A stretch of 64,000 bases of DNA from CAJCBL01 sp035298965 (GCA_035298965.1 DATGXO010000001.1:27793-91792); one strand, 5' to 3'; counted from the first letter of the stretch, positions 16,458 through 24,669 are shown. The notes: a model not told the origin generated them from the letters alone. Numbers and translations are program-made.

Positions 16458-17624
16458 ATGGGCGCGCTGCAACACCAGCCGTTTCCGCTGCCGCCGCCGC
16501 AGGGCGGGCCGGCGGATGTGCTCTTCGTGGCGGCGGAGCATTCGGGCGATCAGCACGCGGCGCGCGCGGTGCGCGAGCTGCGGGCGTTGCGGCCGGAACT
16601 GCGCATCTGCGCGCTCGGCGGACCGGCGCTGGCGGCCAGCGGCGCGCAACTATTGCTCGATCTCACGGCCCACTCGGCGCTCGGGTTCGCGGCGGTGATC
16701 AAGTTCCCGTTCTTCCGCCGCCTGATCGGCGAGATCGTGCGCTGGGTCGGCGAGCATCGGCCGCGGGCGGTGTGCTTCGTCGATTCGTCAGGTCTCAATC
16801 TTCGCATCGCGAAGGCATTGTTCGAGCGGGGTCTGATCACGAAGGCCGGCGGGCGGACGAAGGCGCTTTACTTCATCAGCCCGCAGATCTGGGCGTCGCG
16901 CGCCGGGCGGCGTTTCGCGATGGCGAAGCATCTCGACGGTTTGGCGACGATCTTCCCCTTCGAGGCGAAGTGCTACGCGGACACCGCGCTGCCGGTGACG
17001 TTCGTCGGGCACCCGTTCGTCGCGGCCGAACACCGGATGGCGGTGCGCTACGATCCGAGCGGTCCGGTGCTGCTCCTGCCCGGTAGCCGCAAAGGGGCGG
17101 TGGCGAAGATCTTCCCGGCGCTGCTCGACGGCTATTTGTGGTACCGCAACGACGGCGGGGATCGCGGCGCGGTCGTGCTCTATCCGAGCGAGAAGATCCT
17201 GCAGACGCTGCGTGCCGCGCATCCGCCCGCGGAGGTGGAGCTGCGCGCGCTCGCTCCTGGCGATGAGCCGGTGGGTGCCTCAGCGGTGCTCACCTCGAGC
17301 GGCACGATGTCACTTCAGTGCGCGCTGGCCGGGATTCCGGGTGCGATCGTATATCGCACGGACCCTTTCACCTACCACATCGGCCGTTGGATCGTGAAGG
17401 TGCCGTATCTCGGCATCGCCAACCTGCTGCTCGGCGAGGCGATGTACCCGGAGTACATCCAGGATGCGGCGACACCGGCGCGGCTCGCGGCGCAGTTGCA
17501 GGCGTCGCTGCGCGAGCCGGCCCGAGTCGAGCAGACGCGGCTGCACGTGGAAAAGTTGCGCGAGTTGTTGGCGCAGCCGGCGGCGGGCAGCGTGGGCGGC
17601 TGGTTGGCGAGCCACCTCGGCTGA
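16458..17624 (+). CDS. lpxB: Lipid-A-disaccharide synthase LpxB
   Basis: A 388-residue GT19 glycosyltransferase that joins UDP-diacylglucosamine and lipid X to form the lipid A disaccharide on the inner membrane. Motifs are VLFVAAEHSGDQHAARAVRE (AGExSGD-like), RPRAVCFVDSSGLNLRIA, LYFISPQIWASR, VTFVGHPFV, VLLLPGSRKGAVAKIFP and SSGTMSLQCALAGIPG. A proline-rich 18-residue N-terminus precedes the core. The lpxB gene confirms an LPS-type outer membrane. It is co-directional with, and 8 bp after, the Gfo/Idh gene. Confidence 0.95.
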   Translation: MGALQHQPFPLPPPQGGPADVLFVAAEHSGDQHAARAVRELRALRPELRICALGGPALAASGAQLLLDLTAHSALGFAAVIKFPFFRRLIGEIVRWVGEHRPRAVCFVDSSGLNLRIAKALFERGLITKAGGRTKALYFISPQIWASRAGRRFAMAKHLDGLATIFPFEAKCYADTALPVTFVGHPFVAAEHRMAVRYDPSGPVLLLPGSRKGAVAKIFPALLDGYLWYRNDGGDRGAVVLYPSEKILQTLRAAHPPAEVELRALAPGDEPVGASAVLTSSGTMSLQCALAGIPGAIVYRTDPFTYHIGRWIVKVPYLGIANLLLGEAMYPEYIQDAATPARLAAQLQASLREPARVEQTRLHVEKLRELLAQPAAGSVGGWLASHLG

Positions 17625-17647
17625 GGCGGAAGCGAAGCGCTTGCGGC

Positions 17648-17711
17648 AGGTCGGGCTTCATTCCCGACTTTCCGATCCCGGACCAGACGAGTCGGGCGTA
17701 AAGCCCGACCT
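17648..17711. repeat. REP/BIME-like inverted pair of palindromes
   Basis: Unit 1 is GGTCGGG-CTTCATT-CCCGACT (17649-17669). Unit 2 is GTCGGGC-GTAAA-GCCCGAC (17691-17709), which on the other strand reads GGTCGGGCTTTACGCCCGACT. The two are the same sequence family in opposite orientation, 21 bp apart, between convergent lpxB and hemA. They match the palindromes at 15301-15372 and 62452-62471. Confidence 0.7.
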
Positions 17712-17743
17712 ACACTGCGCCGAGATGGCGACGGCAACTTCGT

Positions 17744-18781
17744 TCAGGCCGGTGGCGAGGCGAGTTTGCCCCAGGTGGCCGCGGCGCGTTGGTCGAGGAT
17801 GCCGCGCGCGCGGGCGAGTTCGGCCCGGCGGTGCTCGACGTTTTCGGCCGCGAGGCGCGCGAGGTCGTCGAGGTTGTAGAGGAAGACGTTGGGCAGCTCG
17901 GCCGCGCCGGGCTCGATGTCGCGGGGGAGCGCAAGATCGATGAGGAAAAGCGGACGCGAAGCGCGCGCGTGCATCGCGGCGTAGACCATCGGCAACGTGA
18001 TGATGGGATCGGGCGCGGCGGTGGAGCTCACGACGATGTCGAAGCGCGGCAGGCCCGCGCCGAGCTCGGCGAACGGCAGCGCGGCGCCGGAGAACTCGCG
18101 GGCGAGCTCCTCGGCCTTGACCGCGGTGCGGTTGGTGAAGGTAAGCGCGCCGGCATCGCGGCTGCGCAGCGCTTTGGCGGTCTTCTCGGCGATGTCGCCG
18201 GCGCCGACGATGAGCACGCGGCTGTCGCGCAGGCGGCCGAAGATCTTCTCGGCGAGCGCGACGGCCACGGTGGCGACGCTCACCTGACCCTCCCCGATCG
18301 CGGTCTCGGAGCGGATGAGCTTGGCGGCCTGGAAGGCCTTCTGGAAAACGCGGTTTAGGACCGGTCCAAGATGGCCGGCGGATTGCGCCGCGGCGAAGGC
18401 GTCCTTCACCTGGCCGAGGATCTCGGCTTCGCCGACCATCTGGGAATCGAGCCCGGCGGCAACGGCGAAGAGATGGCCCACGGCGTCGGCTCCGCGGAGC
18501 TCGAGCGCGTGCGCGGCGAGCAGAGCTGGCTCAATTGCCTGGATACGGCAGAACGTCTCGGCGAGCGCGGCTGCGGCATCGAGGCGCGAGGTGACCGCGT
18601 AGAGTTCGACGCGGTTGCACGTGTTCAGCAGGCAGAGTTCGGCCAGCGCGGGATCCCCCCGGAGCGCGGCGGCGAGGGCGGCGGCCCGGTCCGGCGGGAG
18701 CGCGAAACGTTCGCGGAGGGCGAGCGGGGTGTTGCGGTGGCTGACGCCGAGGAAGAGCAGGTTGGGCGTGGGGCGAGTCAT
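17744..18781 (-). CDS. hemA: Glutamyl-tRNA reductase HemA
   Basis: A 345-residue enzyme that reduces Glu-tRNA to glutamate-1-semialdehyde, the first step of C5-pathway tetrapyrrole synthesis. Residues 1-150 form the catalytic domain, with LGVSHRNTPLALRERFALP and the nucleophile C55 in LLNTCNRVELYAV, then GLDSQMVGEAEILGQVKDAF. The NADPH domain has VLIVGAGDIAEKTAKAL and VVSSTAAPDPII. It is shorter than the ~420-residue norm because the C-terminal dimerisation helix region is abbreviated. It overlaps the upstream HemX/CcsA-like gene by 4 bp. Confidence 0.94.
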   Translation of the reverse strand: MTRPTPNLLFLGVSHRNTPLALRERFALPPDRAAALAAALRGDPALAELCLLNTCNRVELYAVTSRLDAAAALAETFCRIQAIEPALLAAHALELRGADAVGHLFAVAAGLDSQMVGEAEILGQVKDAFAAAQSAGHLGPVLNRVFQKAFQAAKLIRSETAIGEGQVSVATVAVALAEKIFGRLRDSRVLIVGAGDIAEKTAKALRSRDAGALTFTNRTAVKAEELAREFSGAALPFAELGAGLPRFDIVVSSTAAPDPIITLPMVYAAMHARASRPLFLIDLALPRDIEPGAAELPNVFLYNLDDLARLAAENVEHRRAELARARGILDQRAAATWGKLASPPA

Positions 18782-19638
18782 GGCGCGCGCTCGGAGGCGG
18801 GCTCGGTGACGGGGGCCGTCGGGGTACGGCGTGGGGCGTTGACGATCCAGAGGGAGAACAGCGGGGCGAGGAAAAGCAGCAGACCGACCCAGGCGAAACG
18901 CTGTGCGATCCAGCGTTGCCGGAGGCGTTGCATGAGTGCGACGGCGTAGCAGACCCACACGGCGACGGTGGCGACGAACTTCGCCGGTACCACGGCGTCG
19001 CGATCACCGTGCCAATGCACGACCGCCACCCCCAGCGCGAGGGCGAGCAATGCCACGCCGACGGTGAGCAGGCGGAGGTTGATGTGGTCGAGTTCGACGA
19101 TCGAGGGCAGCAGCGAGAACGGGCCGTCGAGACGTTTGCGGCGCAGGTTGCGATGCTGCAGCAGATACATCAGTGACGTGAGCGCGAGGAGCGCGAGCAC
19201 GCCGTAGCTGAAAAGTGCGAGCGAGGCGTGGAAGGCGACGACCGGGTCGTTGCCGAAGGGGCGCGCGCGTGCCGCCGCATCCCACGCGGGCACGGCGAGC
19301 GAGAGCACGCCGAGCAGCACGGCCATGCCGGCGCTGAAGAATCCGAAGAGGCTCGTGCGGAAAACGGGACCCAGGAACAGGTAGAGGAGCGTGCACGACC
19401 AGGCGACAAACTGGAGGACCTCGAACTTGTTGCCGATCGGGCAGCTGTGAGTCGCTTCGCCGCGCAGGAAGAGTCCGTACGTCTGCACGAGCCAGCCGAG
19501 CGCCATCAACGCGTAGCCGCCGATGCGCGAATGCCGTCGGCGCAGGAGGAGCGACAGGCATCCGTAGAGTAGTCCGGCGGCGTAGAAAACCGTGCCGACG
19601 GTGATGGCCGCGCGGTCGGTCAGGAACGTCGAATCCAT
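18778..19638 (-). CDS. HemX/CcsA-like cytochrome c assembly-family membrane protein
   Basis: A 286-residue integral membrane protein with about eight transmembrane helices (for example ITVGTVFYAAGLLYGCLSLL and LLTVGVALLALALGVAVV). It carries the conserved CPIGNKFEVLQFVAWS and FHASLALFSYGVLALLALTS regions of the CcsA/HemX/YpjD family. HemX modulates glutamyl-tRNA reductase in Bacillus, and CcsA handles haem for cytochrome c maturation. The ATGA overlap with hemA favours a HemX-like role. The tryptophan-rich WWD motif of true CcsA is not obvious. The start at 19638 begins MDSTFLTDR. Confidence 0.86.
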   Translation of the reverse strand: MDSTFLTDRAAITVGTVFYAAGLLYGCLSLLLRRRHSRIGGYALMALGWLVQTYGLFLRGEATHSCPIGNKFEVLQFVAWSCTLLYLFLGPVFRTSLFGFFSAGMAVLLGVLSLAVPAWDAAARARPFGNDPVVAFHASLALFSYGVLALLALTSLMYLLQHRNLRRKRLDGPFSLLPSIVELDHINLRLLTVGVALLALALGVAVVHWHGDRDAVVPAKFVATVAVWVCYAVALMQRLRQRWIAQRFAWVGLLLFLAPLFSLWIVNAPRRTPTAPVTEPASERAP

Positions 19639-19944
19639 TGGCGCGGAGCGTGGCAACGCGGTGGGACAGCGCAAGCCTGTCGGCTGGGCGGACCTGCGCG
19701 AAGCAGCGCGGCTTCGGAGAACAAAGGCCGCGATGGTGGCGGCTCGCTCTCAACTTCGTAGCCGAAGAGCCGATGAAGGGGGTGGCTCGGTTCGGCAAGC
19801 GAGCGGAACCCGAGTGTTCGGCCCATGAACAATCAGCTCCAGCGGAGGGACCGGGGAATCCATTTTCAACGACGGCGAAGGCGCAGGCAGGCGCACGCCG
19901 TTGCCGCTTTTCTGTGAGCAGTCGGCGTTAGCCAGAGATGTCTG

Positions 19945-19973
19945 AAGGGCGCGGCTATCTTGGTCGCGCCCTT
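19945..19973. repeat. Perfect 9-bp inverted repeat in a 451-bp gene-free stretch
   Basis: AAGGGCGCG (19945-19953) pairs exactly with CGCGCCCTT (19965-19973) around an 11-nt loop. It lies in the 19639-20089 gap between clpP and the HemX-like gene, both on the minus strand. Apart from this and the clpP terminator I see no gene or recognisable RNA in that gap. Confidence 0.5.
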
Positions 19974-19997
19974 CCTGCGTCCGGAGAACGTGGGCAC

Positions 19998-20028
19998 AAA
20001 AAAAAGGCCGGCGTGGGCACCGGCCTTT
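19998..20028 (-). terminator. Intrinsic terminator of clpP
   Basis: Read on the minus strand, AAAGGCCGG (20028-20020) pairs with CCGGCCTTT (20011-20003) around an 8-nt loop and runs into a T-tract (A8 on the plus strand, 19998-20005). It lies about 60 bp after the clpP stop. Confidence 0.9.
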
Positions 20029-20089
20029 CAGGGGATGGGAGAGGGGGGGAGGGGGAGGGCGCTCGGCACTCGGCCGAAGCGCCACGCGC

Positions 20090-20746
20090 TCAGAACTTGT
20101 CGACGATCTTGTCGGCGAGGCCGTACTCGATGGACTCTTGGGCGTTGAGGTAGAAATCGCGATCGGTGTCGCGCATGATCTTCTCGAGTGGCTGGCCGGA
20201 GGCCTTGGCGAGGATCTGGTTGAGCTCCTCGCGGAGTTTTTCCATCTCGCGGGCCTGGATGTTGATGTCGACCGCGGGGCCGATCATGCGGCCGGTGATG
20301 AGCGGTTGGTGGATGAGCACGCGCGCGTGCGGGTAGATCAGGCGTCGACCTTTCGGCGCGCCGCTGAGCAGGATCGAGCCCATCGACGCGGCCATGCCGG
20401 TGACGACGACCGTGATCGGCGACGTGATCAACTGCATCGTGTCGTACACGGCCATGCCCGCGGTGATCGAGCCGCCCGGTGTGTTCATGTAGAAGGTGAT
20501 GTCCTTTCCGGGACCGACGGCTTCGAGGTACAGGAGCTTTTCCGTGATGTCCTTGGCGGTCTCGTCGGTGACGGCGCCCCAGAGGAAAATCTTCCGCTGC
20601 TCGAGGAATTTGCGCTGGATGAGCGTGCCGATGGTGCCGGCCTGTTTGGCGGCCTTCTCGTCGCATTCGCACTCGTCGTCATCATCGTCGTCGAGGTGCG
20701 GAGCGGGCGGGACGTTGAGGCCGGGCTGAAGTTGCTCGAAGTGCAT
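20090..20746 (-). CDS. clpP: ATP-dependent Clp protease proteolytic subunit
   Basis: A 218-residue serine protease subunit. The catalytic triad is S121 in TGMAASMGSILLSGAPKG, H146 in RVLIHQPL, and D197 in MRDTDRDFYLNAQESIEYG. It forms tetradecamers that degrade substrates fed by ClpX/ClpA. Unusually, residues ~18-30 are an acidic, cysteine-bearing run (HLDDDDDDECECDEKAAK) before the normal ClpP start. The core GQAASMG is changed to GMAASMG. It is an independent transcription unit with its own strong terminator. Confidence 0.95.
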   Translation of the reverse strand: MHFEQLQPGLNVPPAPHLDDDDDDECECDEKAAKQAGTIGTLIQRKFLEQRKIFLWGAVTDETAKDITEKLLYLEAVGPGKDITFYMNTPGGSITAGMAVYDTMQLITSPITVVVTGMAASMGSILLSGAPKGRRLIYPHARVLIHQPLITGRMIGPAVDINIQAREMEKLREELNQILAKASGQPLEKIMRDTDRDFYLNAQESIEYGLADKIVDKF

Positions 20747-20815
20747 GGGCGGGAAGGTGGCGAGGGCGGTTATGTTTGCGAGCGCGATTCTGCGCGGAAC
20801 GCGCGCAGTGGCGCG

Positions 20816-21529
20816 TCAGCGTTTTTGCCAGACCTGCCAGCGTTCGCGCCCCTCGAAAGCGGGCACGGAGTCGGTGACGGGAGCTTCTTCGACGAGCATG
20901 AAACGGGTCTCGAACAGTCGGCGGTCCTCGTTTTCCGCGAGGCCATGCGGCGGCTCGGCGCCGCGTTCACCGAAGAGGAACGAGCCGAGCAGCAGGCCGC
21001 CGGGCTTGAGCAACGAGGCGACACGCAGGACGAAATCTGGCCAACGGGCCGGCGCCAAGGCGTTGAGGAAGACGCGCTGGTAGATCACGTCGAACTGCGG
21101 CGTGTTGAACGGGTGCGTGAAGAAATCGCCGCAGTAGATCTGCTTGGCGAGAGCGCGGTTCGCGCGGCGCTTCACCTTCTCGATGGCGGCGGGGCTCACG
21201 TCGATCGCGGTCGTGTTCCAGCCGGCGCCGGAGAACGAGAAGATCTCGTGGCCGCGGCCGCAGCCGGGAATCAGGATGTGGCGACGGCGCGGCGGGTTGC
21301 GCTCGATCCACTGCAACAGCCCGACTGGCGCACGGCCAGAATCCCAGGGCGTGCGGTTGGTCCGGTAACGGAAATCCCAGAACTCGACCTCGGCGGGCGT
21401 GGCAGCCGCGGGCGGCGGAGGCGGCGGCGGGGGAGCGTCGACGACGGGCGCGGCGGCGGGGCGCGCAGCCGGACGGGCGGCGGGCCTGGAGGAGACGGAC
21501 GGTTTGCGGACTGCGCGAGCGACACTCAT
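20816..21529 (-). CDS. TPMT-family SAM-dependent methyltransferase
   Basis: A 237-residue class I methyltransferase. After an alanine/proline-rich low-complexity N-terminus (residues 1-45, with an eight-proline run), the fold starts at VEFWDFRYRTNRTPWDSGRA, typical of thiopurine-methyltransferase-like proteins. The SAM motif is ILIPGCGRGHEIFSFSGAGW, then AIDVSPAAIEKV and CGDFFTHPF. The substrate is unknown; bacterial TPMT-like enzymes act on tellurite, selenium or halide compounds. It is on the same strand as clpP, 69 bp upstream. Confidence 0.86.
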   Translation of the reverse strand: MSVARAVRKPSVSSRPAARPAARPAAAPVVDAPPPPPPPPAAATPAEVEFWDFRYRTNRTPWDSGRAPVGLLQWIERNPPRRRHILIPGCGRGHEIFSFSGAGWNTTAIDVSPAAIEKVKRRANRALAKQIYCGDFFTHPFNTPQFDVIYQRVFLNALAPARWPDFVLRVASLLKPGGLLLGSFLFGERGAEPPHGLAENEDRRLFETRFMLVEEAPVTDSVPAFEGRERWQVWQKR

Positions 21530-21639
21530 CGCGAATTTGGAAAGGGCCCGACTTTTACGATTCGGCCGCGTTTGGCAAGAGGCGCGATCGAAGGATTTTC
21601 TCGGCGTTCTCCGGCGTTGCCCGACAGCGGCTTGGCCGC

Positions 21640-22335
21640 ATGGTCGACCGCGTGAAAGTCGCCTTCCTCAGCGGAACCAGCATCGCGCGCTCGGCCTTGT
21701 TCGACGAATGGACCGTGCAGACGGTCGAGACGCGTTACGGCAATGCGCTTGTGCGCCGGCACGGCGAGTTCGTTCTCCTCAACCGCCACGGTCCCGATTA
21801 CCTGCCGCCGCACGCGATCAACTATCGCGCGAACATCCAGGCGCTCGCCGACCTCGGCTTCCGCGACGTGGTGTCGCTGAACTCCGTCGGTTCGCTCCAG
21901 CTCGATCTGCCGCCCGGCACGTTGGTCTCGTGCGCCGACTACATCAGCTTCCGGCCGGCGACGTTCTCCGACACCGAGCTGCGTGCGCTCGGCCCGGAGA
22001 TCGCGAACAATCTGGTCGCCCGCATCGCCGCCGCGCTCCCCGAACCGCTGCCGCAGGGCAAAATCTATATCCAGACGCCCGGTCCGCGGTTCGAGACGCG
22101 CGCCGAGGTGCGCGTGCTGCGCCAGTGGGGCGACGTCGTCGGCATGACCGCCGCGAACGAGGCCGACCTCTGCCGCGAGCTCGGGCTGAACTACAACTCA
22201 CTCTGCATGGTCGACAACTACGCCAATGGCATCCTCGGCACCGAGCTCTCGCCCGAGTCGTTCCAAGCGCTCGTCCGCGCGAATCAGGAGAAGGTCAATA
22301 CGCTGTTTCGCCGGTTGCTGGAGTTGTTCGCCTGA
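21640..22335 (+). CDS. MTAP/PNP-like nucleoside phosphorylase
   Basis: A 231-residue protein of the S-methyl-5'-thioadenosine phosphorylase group. Motifs are VAFLSGTSI at the phosphate loop, NRHGPDYLPPHAINYRANIQ, VVSLNSVGSLQLDLPPGTLV, YIQTPGPRFETRAEVRVLRQ and VGMTAANEADLCRELGL. It is shorter than the usual 260-290 residues. The base-binding DYDCW of MTAP reads VDNYANG, so substrate preference (adenine versus guanine nucleoside) cannot be fixed. It leads a plus-strand group with the next two genes. Confidence 0.82.
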   Translation: MVDRVKVAFLSGTSIARSALFDEWTVQTVETRYGNALVRRHGEFVLLNRHGPDYLPPHAINYRANIQALADLGFRDVVSLNSVGSLQLDLPPGTLVSCADYISFRPATFSDTELRALGPEIANNLVARIAAALPEPLPQGKIYIQTPGPRFETRAEVRVLRQWGDVVGMTAANEADLCRELGLNYNSLCMVDNYANGILGTELSPESFQALVRANQEKVNTLFRRLLELFA

Positions 22336-22354
22336 CGCAACGTCCCCGCTCCCC

Positions 22355-22687
22355 ATGAAGATCCTCGCGAAATCCCGCACGCTCGCCGCCGACGAGTCGG
22401 CCTTCACTCCCGAGTTGCTCCGCGCGGAAGCGCAGCGCGTCTGGGCGCTCCAGCAGGCCGGCACCGTGCGCGAGATCTATTTCACCGCCGCCGGAGAAGC
22501 CGTGCTCCTCCTCGAGAGCGCGAACGCCGCGGTGGCGCGGCGGGTCCTCGCGACGTTGCCGCTCGTGCGCGCGAAGCTGATCGAATTCGAGATCGACGAG
22601 CTGCGCGCCTACAGCGGTTTCGCGCGGCTCTTCGCGCCCCACGCACCGGCGGCCACGCGGCCGCGCCGGCGGCGAGGCACGACTTGA
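22355..22687 (+). CDS. Small ferredoxin-like-fold protein (YCII/muconolactone-isomerase-like)
   Basis: A 110-residue cytosolic protein starting 19 bp after the phosphorylase gene. Residues ~20-95 have an alpha/beta pattern (ELLRAEAQRVWALQQAGTVR, YFTAAGEAVLLLESANAAVA, ARRVLATLPLVRAKLIEFEI) that resembles the muconolactone-isomerase/YCII-like dimeric ferredoxin fold. The C-terminus is arginine-rich (RPRRRRGTT). The fold call is from pattern only and no catalytic residue is evident. Confidence 0.6.
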   Translation: MKILAKSRTLAADESAFTPELLRAEAQRVWALQQAGTVREIYFTAAGEAVLLLESANAAVARRVLATLPLVRAKLIEFEIDELRAYSGFARLFAPHAPAATRPRRRRGTT

Positions 22688-22750
22688 GCGCGGTCTGGTG
22701 TGGGCCGTTCGCTGTGTCGTACGTTTCCTCCAACATCTCTTCATCGCCTC

Positions 22751-23572
22751 ATGAAAGTCTCCGTCTTCGGCTTGGGTATCATCGGCGCCATCTGGGCGCG
22801 CCACTACGAGTCCGCCGGCCTGCTGGCCGCGGCGTGGAACCGCTCGCCCAAGCCGGAGACGCCGCGCTGGCAGCCCGACATCGTCGCCGCCGCGCGCGCG
22901 GGTGAAGTGCTCCAGATCGTCGTGGCGGATCCGCCGGCGGTCGCCGGGCTGCTCGACGCGATCGCGCCGGCGCTCGGGCCGGGAAAGATCGTCGTGCAGT
23001 CGAGCACCATCGATCCGGCGAGCAGCGAGCGTTTCCGGCAACTGGTCGAAGCGCGCGGCGCGGAATATGTCGAGGCGCCGTTCACCGGCAGCAAGCCCGC
23101 CGCCGAGGCGCGCAAGACGGTGTTCTATCTTGGCGGGGCGGAGTCGGTCGTCGCGCAGGTCGAGCCGGTGCTGGCGAACCTGTCGGAGTTTCGTTTCCGC
23201 ATCGGCACCAACGCGCAGGCCTCCGCGCTCAAGCTCGCGATGAATCTGCAGATCGCCGGCCTTATGGAGGCATTGTGCGAGGGCATCACCTTTGCGCGTC
23301 GCGCCGGCATCGCCGACGACAAGTTCTTCGAGGTGATTGGCTGCAACGTGGCGAACTCCGGCCTCGTGAAGCTCAAGGAGCCGAAGGTGCGCGCGGGCGA
23401 TTTCGCGCCGCAGTTCTCGGTGAAACATATGTGCAAGGACCTGCGCCTCGCAGTCGAGACCGCGGGCGAGGGCGTGCTGCCGCAGACGACGCTCGTGCGC
23501 GATCGCCTACGCGAGGCCGAGAAACGCGGCTGGGCGGACGAAGATTTCTCGGCGCTGCTCAAGCTCCTCTGA
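22751..23572 (+). CDS. NAD(P)-dependent 3-hydroxyisobutyrate-dehydrogenase-like protein
   Basis: A 273-residue beta-hydroxyacid dehydrogenase-type enzyme. The nucleotide-binding motif is VFGLGIIGAIWARHYESAGL. The substrate motif is APFTGSKPAAEARKTVFYLG and the catalytic Lys lies in ASALKLAMNLQIAGLMEALC. Residues 160-273 are the all-helical C-terminal domain. The family includes glyoxylate/succinic-semialdehyde reductases and 3-HIBDH; which applies here is unclear. The ATG at 22751 places the Rossmann motif at the N-terminus. Confidence 0.88.
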   Translation: MKVSVFGLGIIGAIWARHYESAGLLAAAWNRSPKPETPRWQPDIVAAARAGEVLQIVVADPPAVAGLLDAIAPALGPGKIVVQSSTIDPASSERFRQLVEARGAEYVEAPFTGSKPAAEARKTVFYLGGAESVVAQVEPVLANLSEFRFRIGTNAQASALKLAMNLQIAGLMEALCEGITFARRAGIADDKFFEVIGCNVANSGLVKLKEPKVRAGDFAPQFSVKHMCKDLRLAVETAGEGVLPQTTLVRDRLREAEKRGWADEDFSALLKLL

Positions 23573-23579
23573 GCATGCT

Positions 23580-23704
23580 GTCGAGTGTCGAGAGGGCGAG
23601 AGTCGAGAGCCGGAGATCCTACGCGGGCGCACGATCAGCAAAGCCGATGCTGTCGACTCACCGATAGTCTAGCCCTCGTCTCTCGACGCTCGACACTCGA
23701 CCGA
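23580..23704. repeat. Inverted-repeat element with 30-nt dispersed repeat, copy 2
   Basis: GTCGAGTGTCGAG (23580-23592) is the exact complement of CTCGACACTCGAC (23689-23701), about 95 bp apart, between convergent genes. The right arm (23675-23704) is the second copy of the 30-nt block found at 11441-11470 (25/30 identical). Both arms are rich in TCGAG/CTCGA units. Confidence 0.6.
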
Positions 23705-23745
23705 GTCGTGATGGCTGAGCTGCGTCACCGCGGGCGCGGCGCGCG

Positions 23746-24669
23746 TCACGGTTTCGTGGTGGCAACGCGGCGCTCGCGCAGGATCTCCGCGTAGCTCACG
23801 AGCCGGATGCCGCGCCGCGCGATCACCTCGCGCACACGGGCGCTGGTGAGCACGCGCACATCGCCGGTGCGATCGCTCGCGACGCACGGGTACCACGGCG
23901 TGACGAACATCGCCCGCATCTCGGGATCCTCGGTGCCCGGATGCGCGAGGAAGAACCAGACGCCGGGGCCGATGTGTTCGAGGTGCGCGGCCATCGCGGC
24001 CTCCTTCTGCTCGCCCGTCGTCTTCGGCCACTCGCCGAGGCTCGGGATGAACTCGAGGCCAGGCAGCTCGAGCGGCAAGCCGTATTCGCGGGCGAGTTTC
24101 TCCATGACCGTGAACAGCTCGGGCGAGGAGTCCGGCCCGAACATGTGCGTGGTGAGGTGGGTAACGTTCTTGATGTGGCGGCGCGCCATCTCGATTTGGG
24201 CGCGGAGTTCGCGTTCGATCTCGTCGAACCGCGGAGCGCCGAAGAGGCCGCTGCCCGGTTTGCCGCGCTCGCCGACGTTGGGGTAGAAGTAGCCGTCGGC
24301 GTCCGTCACGCTCGGCGCGGCGGTCAGCGGCCGCCATTTCAGGTGATCCCACTCGCTCGTGAGCGTGAGATGTACGCCGACATCGAGCCCCGGATTCTCG
24401 GCGAGCAGCGCCGCGGCCTCAAGGAACCACGGTCCCGGCACCATCACCTCCACGCTGCGAAGGATGCCGTCGCGGTACGCGGCGATCGCAGCGGTGTTCA
24501 CGGCGTGGCACGAACCTAGGTCGTCCCCGCGTACGAGGAGGCGGATCTCGTTTGAGGAAGGATTCGCCGCGGCTGGTTCCGCTGCCTGAAGCGAAGATGC
24601 GGCGGCCACCGCGAGGAGCAGTCCGGCGAACAGGCGGCAGAGGGAGGAAACTGAAGTTCTGTCGAGCAT
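23746..24669 (-). CDS. ChbG/HpnK (YdjC)-family carbohydrate deacetylase, exported
   Basis: A 307-residue protein with a signal peptide (residues 1-30, CRLFAGLLLAVAAASSLQA). The YdjC fold shows the metal Asp pair in LLVRGDDLGSCHAVNTAA, the His motifs DVGVHLTLTSEW and THLTTHMFGPD, and WFFLAHPGTEDPEMRAMF near the end. YdjC enzymes remove acetyl groups from amino sugars or related glycans. Export is unusual compared with E. coli ChbG and suggests an envelope or polysaccharide substrate. It faces the dehydrogenase gene across the repeat at 23580-23704. Confidence 0.87.
   Translation of the reverse strand: MLDRTSVSSLCRLFAGLLLAVAAASSLQAAEPAAANPSSNEIRLLVRGDDLGSCHAVNTAAIAAYRDGILRSVEVMVPGPWFLEAAALLAENPGLDVGVHLTLTSEWDHLKWRPLTAAPSVTDADGYFYPNVGERGKPGSGLFGAPRFDEIERELRAQIEMARRHIKNVTHLTTHMFGPDSSPELFTVMEKLAREYGLPLELPGLEFIPSLGEWPKTTGEQKEAAMAAHLEHIGPGVWFFLAHPGTEDPEMRAMFVTPWYPCVASDRTGDVRVLTSARVREVIARRGIRLVSYAEILRERRVATTKP

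Noticed and set aside
19639..20089. tRNA or riboswitch in the gap between the HemX-like gene and clpP
   Set aside because: No cloverleaf with a GTTCGA-type T loop and no known riboswitch core could be read; only the hairpin at 19945-19973 and the clpP terminator stand out.
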